From NCBI RefSeq assembly GCF_037975245.1, contig NC_092582.1:7853001-7917000 (forward strand): a stretch of 64,000 nucleotides of DNA, read 5' to 3'. The notes under the pieces were generated by a model that was given only the letters and a program-made list of their open reading frames with translations, was not told the origin of the DNA and did no database searches. Source of the DNA: Apostichopus japonicus (lineage: Eukaryota > Echinodermata > Holothuroidea > Aspidochirotida > Stichopodidae). This document shows positions 25,256-36,500 of this stretch, piece by piece. A program made the translations under genes and the position numbers. Positions within the stretch are counted from its first letter, which is position 1. Every line of letters starts with the position of its first letter.

Positions 25256-27500
25256 AATTGGTCAAGTTGACAGAGGTTTAGGTGAAATTGAATCTTGAAA
25301 ACGGGGGTTGGCTTGAGCCTAACAGGTTTGATAATTGACTTAAAATTACATACTGTAAGGCCAGCTAATTCATCCAAAGTTTACATGTACCTGTACCATA
25401 CATTGCCACTGTATAATTATATCTTGGAATTTCCTTGTATAGATCGATAGATCCCCTCACCAATCTTTAAACCGGATCAGAATCTAATCCCTTCCAAGGG
25501 ACTGGTTATACTCACAGGGACGTAACACATGGTGGAATCCTCAGATCATACGGTTTCTAGGTTATCATACAGTTTAGGGTATCATATGGTTTAGGGTATC
25601 ATATGGTATTGGGGACGGGGGTTGAGAGTGGACTGAGCTGTTTGGTTCTTGTGCCAAGGTTCCATCTTGGGTAACTTTTCCAGCCCTGACTTTGCCTTAC
25701 GTCAGTATGAAACACATGGATTTACTGTACAGTGTTTGATGTTACCCAACCTGTATTATGTACAGTTGTATCACCTCAGTAGTTACTGTACTGAACACAG
25801 ATTTTCAATGGCTTTATGACACTACTGTACTGTACTACCTGTAAACATTTCAGTCCTTTGACTACTGTAACTAGTTTGAGCTTGGTTAATTACTCATGCC
25901 ACCTGCCTACCAGCACATTAACTGCTGTACATGTTCATTCATTGGTTCTTGACGGACCATGTGATCTGGAGGTTATGCAGGTCGACGAGATCCGCAAGAG
26001 AAAATAATGCTACTCACCAAACCCTTAGTATTTTGAACTCAAGTTGAAACTAGACAGTTATTAAACAGTATTGGACTTTCCACTTAACTGCTTGTTGCAT
26101 CGTTGAAACTACAGGGTATGTCACTTTGGTATAAAACCCTTCATGTCTTATTTCAGTGGTACAGTAGTGTAAACATCTAGGAAGCAATTTTCATATGTGC
26201 TACGGTACAGTGTGCACACATACATTGTACCAACTGGCACATTGCAGGGTAATGTATACACTATATACATAGCATGTAGCGTGATGACCTATGTCACCTA
26301 ACCAGGAAAACACAGACCCCTAAACAGGAACAGATCTCCATGCAATTGGCTTAACTTTCTTTGCAGTTGCTTTGCTTACCAAAGGTTTTCCTTCCTCGAT
26401 TGTTATACATTGTGTTTTTTAGATTTGTTTCTTCAATTAATCATTAATGCTACATATTGGTACAGTACATAATTTGACCATTCTTGCATATCCTTTTGCT
26501 GATATTGCATAAGTTATTCCTGGATTTTTCCTGTTCTTTCCCTATCCTACAAAATATGTTTAGTCATTATTATGATTATTCTAGCTACAACAACTATACA
26601 GTCATGTATAAAGAAAGAAAAATATTCATTATGGAAATGTGCCAATTTGAATTTCAAAACATTTGTTCCAAGTTCTTCTTTTTACCCTGTACCATAAATA
26701 TAAACCACAGTGTTTGACTTCCCAACTTGTAATGAATCCATGCAGTGGTAAGACCTCTATTCATATATATTCACAATGTCATCCTACAGTAGGATTCCTA
26801 CTGTATGTATATTGTACACACATGTATATATATGCAGTCAAACGCATACATCAATGACCAGTATAAACATAATAAACTTTGGCCAGGAAAACCAATTTTA
26901 TTCTCACTGCCAATTAAACTGAGTGAAAATTGGCTTTACGGACAGTTTTAGTCTTACACTCTTTGGTGGGTTGGTGGTGATTTAATCTTGTCAAATATTG
27001 ACTAGCCTCAAATAGCAGTCCGTACACATCTCAAAGGTTGAAGATTCACAGATTAAAAGAGCTCACACTTTGACTGTACCTGTATGTACTGCAGTACTCT
27101 GTGTAGAACCAGGGAGTTGTAGAACTACAGTAATACTGTAGTGTGGCAGCGTGTGTTTGAGTGTATGTCATAGATATAAATAACTACACACTATCACAAG
27201 ATTTATGCTCTGGCGATTGAGTTGTTAAGGCCACATGACAATTGAAACTATTTGGTTTTCCTTTTACACATTTTATCAGTTTGTTGAGTTGTGTGGTGCT
27301 TTTGAAATACATTACTGGACATTGTCTAGTGTTTCAGCTCATTGAGTTCTCCAGCTGCGGTACAGTTGAAGTTGTAAACTTGGTTTGAAGAGAGAAATCG
27401 TCTGTGCAGAAGACTCAGCCAGTGTTTAACACAAAGAGTTTGTTAGTTATAGGCCTCTGCTTGACCTGTTGTAGAAATCTATAGAAAACACCTGACCAAA
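25256..27500. other. Non-coding stretch upstream of the proximal stomatin exon
   Basis: No gene recognised. Unusually dense in TACTGTA/TACAGTA words. A three-fold GTATCATA(C/T)(A/G)GT-type repeat lies at 25562-25610. Confidence 0.4.
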
Positions 27501-27567
27501 ATGGCAAGCAACAAGGTTGAATCAGAGAACACGGTTGATTCTGAACAAAGTTTAATAACTAAAGACA
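27501..27567 (+). CDS. STOM: Stomatin exon 1 (proximal first exon)
   Basis: 22 codons (MASNKVES..., ending SLITKD) plus one base. The donor is ACA|GTAAGT. The N-terminus is acidic and hydrophilic. An upstream AG at 27469-27475 (TTGTAG) leaves open that this is a second rather than a first exon. Confidence 0.75.
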
Positions 27568-30500
27568 GTAAGTCACTACAGTCGTCACCTAGTTTTTGCT
27601 TCTTTTTTTTTTTTTCTCTTTTTTTTTGGTACTTTCTTTTTGGCTTTGTCATTTTTGGTTTTGTCTTGGCTTTGTGTTTGTGTGCATGTGTGTAGTCTGT
27701 AGAACCCAAAGGCAACACACCTGGCTTATGTAAAAGGTATACATACAAAGGTATGCTAATGATACAGGAAAATGCATGTACACAGAATACTGTACATAGC
27801 TTCAGTGCAGGTAATGTTACAAACTGTACACAAATTGACCATGACTGAAGTGCAGTATGGGTTTGAATAATATTTTGAAATCAGACAGTTTGACTGATGT
27901 TTGATAAAAAGAAGGGCACACTTTTGTTTGTGTTTTTTCCCTAGTTATTTTAAGTAGTTCTCTGCAAAATGACTAGCATTTAAGGGGCAATAAACCATGT
28001 TGTGATGGTGTGAAATACAGGTTATGTACCTGCCAAGTGTTGAAAGAGATATTTTGGGAATCTTTGTAATGGAATTCGTGAAGCATAAATGCGGCATGGC
28101 ACATCTCTATCATTTTCATTTGACATCATTCTCCATGTTTTATAGATGATTTATTGAAATCGATTGTTTTTTGTTTTTCTCTACCTTTTCGTTTCTGCAG
28201 ATGAAGAGAGCTTAGGATGTTGCGTCTATCTGCTGGTGTTCTTTTCTTATTTGCTGGTTTGCTGCACCTTTCCCTTTTCCCTCTGTGTTTGTATCAAGGT
28301 GAGACTTAAATCATTTAACTCTTGTTGTATTAGTCAGTTTTGGCACATACTGTAGTCAGATTAAAGGGTGTGAAGACTCGCGCAAAAGAAAGGTCTAATG
28401 CCGGTAATTTGACCTTGTTTCAAATGAGGTGTAACATTTAGTGTTAAACACCACCATCGATCCCAGAAAATACACACACAGCTTGCTACCGTCGGTAATT
28501 AGACACTAGTGTACAGTCAGTACGTACAGCTGAGGTCAATACCCACAGCACAGTATGCGAACGATACAGCCATGGACATCTCAGGTCCAGCTAAAGATAA
28601 CAATTAAGGTATCACGTTTCATTACTGTCCGCATTTTTTAGCGACACGAACAAAACGTCACTTGCAAGCAACAGAAAGTTAACTTTTTCAGATGGCCACA
28701 CACGGTTTGGGGCGAGTCTTCAATTCCTTTAACAGGGAGTGCATTTATGGAAATGTTTGGTTTTTACCGTTGGCTGGAAAAGAGCGTCGACTGTAGCGGG
28801 TGTTGTTTTGCTGGCAAACCTTGTTTTTTAATTACACACATGCACTAACCTCATATGCATATATGCATTATCCTCTAATACTACGGAATCAATTGAAAAG
28901 TCATTAAAGCTGTGATAGTTCACATTAATGTGCCTGGCAAAAAAATCCAGGAGTACTGTATATATGTACACTTTTTTTTATCAAATGGTGGGTAGGCCTA
29001 GATGTATTAGTTTGTGTAATAATCGGTTTGTTTAGGCTTAGTAAGAACAAGAAGAAGACAAGGCACTAAGAAATTTGAAATAAATAAATAAATATCAGTT
29101 GCCCAGGTTTTAAAGATAGCAGCCTCACTTTTGCCCCAATTCAGTATTGTGTGGTCCATATGAGACCAAGAATTTGGCCAATTACTATTTGAGAGTCCTT
29201 ATAAATTCACTTTTTAAGTTAAATACTGATTGGTTCTAAACCTAAAAGAATCAAATCCAACAAGGCAAAATACAGACGATTCCCCTTCGTCTCTCTCTTT
29301 CCCGCGAATTTCAGCCATCCCTCGGCAATCTGCAAGATTAAATTTCTAATATTAGCCATCTCCTCCTCGGAATATAAATTTCATAATGCCAGCCCAAACA
29401 TTTGCTATCGATCCTGGAGCTTATTAACAAGTCACTAGCACAGTAAATTAAAATTGTTTGTCTAGCTTCTTCTGCTCGTGCTTCCTACACTGCCGTGGCC
29501 CGTTAGTGCACCAGCGATGCATACAGTGCAGTCGCTCGCCGTGTACAAAGAAGCCCCACTAAAAGGAAAAAAATTCCTTATTAGCCACCATTCGAACGAT
29601 TATCTCCGCATTGTGTAACAATGAAGTCACACGACCGTTATTATAAGTACAGTAGCTAATGGGATTTCATTCCTTTCTTTTTTATCGCGCCGAGGGTGGG
29701 GGGCGGGTTGGGAATTGATGCATATAAAATGACTTTTTGGTTGACAGAAATGATCTGCATTATTTATAGAAAAAAAATCAGTCCATATGGGAATTGTACT
29801 GTTTGGAGGGAGAGCAAGCTTTGTCAAGTTGTTACATCAGGGGGTGTGGGGGGGGGGGTGTGCTACAGTACAGGTAGACAATTGGAGCATAAACTACTAT
29901 ATATGTGAACAATGACCTGAATGGCACATTTCATGAGAAAATGTCTGGAAAGGTGATTATACCAGCAGAGGAATAAAAATCATTCACCCATGAACACATG
30001 CCATGTTGATCAGTGGTTTGAGCCATGCACATGCAGGGTCCCAAACTGTAAATCATATTTCTCATAAAGTTCAGACTTTTTTTAAATTGGAATTTGGGAT
30101 TATAAGATCACAGTACTGTAACAAATGTTACAGAATAGATAGTGTACTGTGTAGGTACATGCATGGAAGCCAAATGAAGGACTCAAGTGCGTAATTGCAT
30201 TACAGTAGCTAACAATATGGTCACCCAAGCACAGAAAATTGCCAAATGTTATTCATCTTCATTGAAGATATTGTATTCATACCCTTCCTCCCCTCCTCCA
30301 GCACTAAATAAATGCTATTAACATCTTTCCTCTGTTTGACAAGAATCCCAGACTCCTGAAATAAAGATTCAAAAATGGAGAGTTTGTCCTGATTTCACTG
30401 ACTCACTTTAGAACAATAGAACAATACTGCTCAGTTTGACCAAATTACTTTTTAAGTGCAATCAAGAGATCTGAATGTACTGTCTACAAAGTATTGTTTG

Positions 30501-33500
30501 AGATATGTTGTATCACTAAAGGCCATCTAGTCACTGTACAGATCCAATTAAAAGTGACCAAATGTTGGCTTCGGTTCCCGTATGACATCATAATACTTAC
30601 AAATGTGCAATCAACATATTGATATGTATCGTTTGAACATATCATGTCACCAAAGACGTTGAGCCACAACAAAGCCACTAACAGTGACCATAGGCTTTAC
30701 AGTCCCAATAAACATTACATTGATGCCACGATAGGCAGCATACAGTACCTGGCATGTGCGTACCTGTAGTCGTGTACATTGTACAGTATGTGCTGACTCT
30801 TTAGGCAAATCCCTACTTATATGATATTGATTTTGACAGCATTCAAACCTTACATTAGTAAGTTTCGAGAGTCGATAGGCCATTCACACTGTGTGAAATT
30901 ATTGATTTATTGTACAATGTTCCACATCAAGCCCAACTCTAAATACGTATCCAAAGCCATGTAAGTACCGTACCTCAATTTATTGAGTGCGGATTGAAAT
31001 TGTTTGGCACGTATCTGTGCATTGTAACAGACAGACATGGGACTACCATATATAGAGAAGCTCAGTAATTTATCTGTGTTGCACATTTTATGCACTGTCT
31101 GTACAGTACTGTGGATCTGGCTAAAAGAACTGATAATAGATTGCGGCTAAGTTCTTAAAATTGTATTGGTGAGGGGGAAAATATCCATAGAAACAGGCCT
31201 TATAACATATGGAACAACACTTACAGTAGTCAGGCCGCTCAGAACAGTGAAAACATCATTCCGTTCCTACAATCAAAGATCAATTTCTTTTACGCATTCA
31301 AGACATTGTAACTCTGATAACGATAAAGATCTGTAACGTGGCGATTCATGGCCTGAGCTTGGCCTGAATTTGATGACATCTACTCCTTGCAGTTTTGCAA
31401 TCTAATTCGCTGTGCATTATTTTGTCCAGGATCGCAACGAGTCAATGTTATCAATAGTTTGCCCAGAGTAGGACCAATATTAATTTGAGCAACCAGTACC
31501 ATATAATGTCTGCCACTTGTTTTTGGAGGGTCAAGTAGTTCACTAAACTCCAAAGCGTTTGGAAAAAAATATGAAAAAAAAAAATATACAATCTCAACCA
31601 AGTGTCTGGCCTACAGGTTTTATCGTTTACTGTTTACCAATATGCTGCGCAGCAGCAGTTGTATACACTGTACTAAGAGCATACATGCAGTTTTAGTGCA
31701 GCTGTGATGTACGAATAAATTATACAAGAGTTGCATTCATGAATACTGTATATGAGGGTATGCAGGACATGTAAACTTTATTACACTGTAAATGAACAGA
31801 CTATTGTTCAATGTTGCTACCAGGTGTTCGTTATAGCCAGATATATCAAAACTAGTCGTTTGCTGTTGACGTATCATAAATGAATTCTTCATGCTCAGTT
31901 GAGCATTGCTTTTCGCCAAGTCTCACTTGATTGTTAGTGAGCCCTTGAGCCAGCGGTTGATATAGTTTAATCAAGTAATTATCTGTCAACACTCAACAGT
32001 TTGTTAATTAGTAAATGATAAAGATGTTTAGGTTGGTGTAACAGATGTAGTATGGCAAGGGTGAGGAGGAGCAGGGGGGGTGGGGGATGGGGAGGGTTGC
32101 TTAACATTTCCACAAAAATGTTCAGGACTTTGTATTGTTGCATTTTATGTTTTTATGTACATTCACAGTTGATGAACAGAAAACTACTGTACATTTTGTT
32201 CTTAAGCTATCAAGTCAATTCCATTGCTTGGTTTGCTGATCATACCAAACTCTCATTTCTCTCTCTTTCTCTCTTCTGATCGGTAGATGGTTCAAGAATA
32301 TGAAAGAGCTGTCATCTTCCGTTTGGGTCGGCTGCTTCCCGGTGGCGCCAAAGGGCCCGGTATTTTCTTCATACTTCCCTGCATCGATAACTATGTGAAA
32401 GTGGACTTGAGAACGATATCGTTTGATGTGCCACCTCAAGAGGTAATGGCAGGAGCAGTCCACCACTGTTTGTATGACCTTTGAATCCATAATTGTGTCA
32501 AAGTACTCTGAATTGTTGCAATACCCTTCTAGATTTTACTTCATCACTCCCTCCACCCATAGGTGGTCCGTATCTTGTAGATACGCACTCCTTTACGTGA
32601 CTCCTTCCTCACCTGATCATACCCCCTTTCTCTGATACTTTCCCATCTACCTAGTTATAGAATGCTCTGTGGTAGTTGAGTTTGCTAGTGAGTGCTAACA
32701 ATTCCCCCTTCCCCTCCTCTCGTTTTTTCCCAAATGGAAGGCTCAATCACTGCCCCGTTCATTCTGAGTCTGTAAATGGTTACATTTTATCAATAATTAA
32801 AGTCGTTTATTAGTCCTATTTACTTAACCACTCTCTTACCTGTCTTCATATGCACTCCAACCTACCTAGCCTATAACAACTGGCAGCATTTCTAGCACTG
32901 CACCCCCAAGACCTGCTACACTGGTGTACACTGCCTTCGTCCTTACAATCTACCATTGCATCCAACCGAATAAACGTTTTTTTGTTGGTTCTTTTTTCTG
33001 AAGTCGGAAGGTACATACTGTATAATAACTTGATAAATGTATGGCAAGAAGTTTTTTCATACAGTAGAGTGTGGAAGTTAGCTTCCTCTTTCAATGCGTG
33101 GAATTCAGTAATCTCGGTCATCGTGCTCATTTCCTTTTGTCTGGGATTGCGATCATTGCGATAAATACGCGTTCCCTGCAATGAACGCAATTAATTCTAT
33201 TCATCTCCGCTGAGGTGAGAAGACCATTATACAGATTTAACCAAACAGAAGGCTATGTGAGGGACGTTGCTTATTTATTTTTTTCAAAAGTGTTATTTTC
33301 TTCATTTCTCTTTTAATCTTAACCAGTGATTTTTTGCCAACAACCCAACTTAGCATTGTCCCATATTTACCATACGCTTTACCACACTTTGGACTGGTGT
33401 TGTTTCATTCAGTTCATCGTCGTATGTAGACGTATGTCTTGGTAAGCACAGTGTTGGAATTAACTGTCGGTGGATGATAAACGACGTTTCCCTTTTATTG

Positions 33501-36500
33501 ACTACTTGTGTTGTTGTTTTGTGCGTATTTTTTAACCACTCACGGTAGTTATTAAATGGGCCAGCAAACCACAATGGGCATGCGTGTATAAATGATGTTA
33601 CATATCGATTTGTGTAGTTTCTGAATGAAGACGTGCTCTTTGCAATCCTTTAGAGGCCCCATCTCTTAAAGTGCGTTGATATCATTCCAGGCACTAAGGT
33701 AACCTCCACACGGTACTGTTATCATGCAAATTTCTTGTTTTACATACAAGACAAAAATGATAATAATTCTGTCTTGGAAAAGCTACATCTTACATGTATT
33801 ATGTGAGTAGAATTCTACAAGTATTTTTTCTCCAGGATATTGAGCGACTTGTTCTGAAGAAATTAAAACGCACTCTTATTTTTTTCTCCCCCCCCCCGAA
33901 TAGATCCTTACCAAGGACAGCGTAACCGTCGCTGTCGATGCAGTCGTCTACTACCGTGTTTGCAACCCAACCGTTTCCATCACAAACGTGGAGAACTACC
34001 AGCGGAGTACAAGGCTGCTGGCCGCTACGACCCTGAGAAATGTCCTGGGAACGAAGACTCTGCAGGATGTACTGGCTGAACGTGAGAGCATCAGCGCAAC
34101 GATGCAGAGTAATCTAGATGAGGCTACCGACCCATGGGGTGTAAAGGTGGAGAGAGTTGAAATGTAAGGGTCAGAATTTACATATTCATGAATATATATA
34201 CATAGAGGGATGTGCTCAGGAATATTTGAGTGCCGAACAGATTGTGCGGTAGTGTGATCCACACCCTGGGAGAGGGATCTCATGGGTGGGGTACCCCTTC
34301 CCCACTGGACAAATTTTGCACATGAACTATGCTTAGGTGGTGCTATTTTCCTATTCTGTGCCATGTATTCTCCCAGATTTTGGTTATGGTAAAATTTGTT
34401 AAATTATCATAAAAAAAAGTGCCGGGCTGAAATGTTGAAAATTCTGTTTGTGCTGGGCGGCATTCAGAACTGCTGCGCAGCCGCCCAGTGTGAGCATATC
34501 CCTGACATATATGTACTAGTTATCCCAAATTTTTGTTAGGAATCACGCTTGTTTTGTCACACAGAATTTTGTGGATTTATGCTGAATTGAACGGCTTATA
34601 ACACGCTAAAGTAGGGTCAAGAAAAATTATAGTAGTGACTGTAGCAACTGAGTGTATGTGTTTGAAAATGATGTAATGAAACAGCACAATTAATTTGTGG
34701 GATTTGTGGCCCCCCTCTCTTTTCAGTCTGGACTAGTTATCTGTTAGCACTGCACTTCCATTGACCCTGCTTCGCCCAACACCACCTATCTCACCCCTCC
34801 CTTCAAATGCTACCATTCCCAAAGTAAAGAGCCTAACTATGGTACCAATTACCAATCGTTAGGAATCACGTTTGTTTCGTGGCACATAATCTCTGGATAT
34901 TCTGAATTAAAATGGCTTTTATCACACTAAAGAACTAAAACAACATAATAGTAATAACTTATGTCACTTAGTTAGAATTTAGAATGAGGGATATCCTGTT
35001 AGACTCTAGCAGAGTAATTCAAAATAACACCCCCAGTGGAGCTTCAAGAGCACAACAGTAATTTCTGGTCGTGCACTGGGAGAACAACACAGAACTAGCA
35101 GGTAGAGAGATGGGAACCAGAACTGTGTGGGTAGGAACACCAACCGTGTTTGTCAAATCCACAGACACGTAAGAGTTGTGTGCTGTTTGTTCGTATGTTT
35201 ATATATATATATATATATATATATAGATATATATATGTACACAAACACACTCAATGTGAAATGGCCATTGTCAAGCAATCTTTGTTTGTTGACGTTACCA
35301 CTTCTGTCAAGATTGTAAATAGAGACTTTACACTTAATCTGTTTACCCTCTAGAGTCAGATACTGCCTCTAGATCTTGGTAACCTATACTGCTTTTTTAG
35401 CTCATACCAGCATGCTGGTGTGAGCTATTGTTACAGTGCGGCGTCTATCACTCTATCCGTCAACAATTGGTAAAACCGCTCCCACTCGCACAGTGTTTGA
35501 TGGAATTTCATGAAACTTGGACACAAGGACCATTGGGTATAGGGCCATCAGAGATGGTCCAAAATTTGGGGTCAAAGGTCACCTGTGGGCCGTAATGGGC
35601 CATTTTGTGGAAATACGCAAAATGCTTCTTCTCCTACAGATTCCATGGTACAATGTTGAGGGTTTGTCACGATAGTACTATGGTAGTTCTACCTTCAGGG
35701 TGTTCATGAATTTGAGATCAAAGATCAACTAGGGGTCTTTTGTGGCCTGGGCCGCGGCCCTATATTTTCAAATTGCTCCTGTTCGTACAGTGTATGGCCA
35801 ATTATAATGAAACTTGGTCACAATGTTCCTCGGGATGAGCGAGGGGTGTTCAGAAAATTGAGGTCAAATGTCATTTAGGGGGTCATCGGGGGTCATTCTT
35901 TGTAATATTTTCAAATATCTCAATCTACTCAAGATTTTGATGGATCATATTCAAAGTTGAACTGATGGTTATTGGATTGTGTATGAATAAGGTGATGCCT
36001 AAAAAATTTTGGTCAAAAGTTAATTAATTACAATTAATCCCCATTGTTTAAAAAAATCTGAGCCTTCACTTTTTGCCAAAGCTCCTTTAATTTGTCTCCC
36101 AGTGTCTGGAGTGTTTGTTTACATTTGTGGTTAAGCTCTGCAGAGGCTGTTAGTGGAATTAAAGCAGGACTGGGAGTTGTTATTAACTGTTGAACTGTAA
36201 GCATGAGAGCCCTATAGCCAATCAGCACTTGCCGATTCTTAGAAGTCTTTGAGCCTGAGGTATGTAGGCAGCTTGTGAAGTTATGTCTTGTAGGGAGTGC
36301 TTGTGAAGTTATGTCTGCTAAGGTAGAGGGGAGAAAGTTTAATAGGGTAGGTCAGTGCATGGTATTGTTTGAGAGAGTGGGTAAAATAGGATTTAAAGGG
36401 GGAAAATAGGAATTATAGCCAGTGGTGTGGCCAGGATTCTGCTAACGGAGGGGGGGGGTATCCCTCATGGGCCCAAAATTGGTTTTGTGGGCCCTACATT

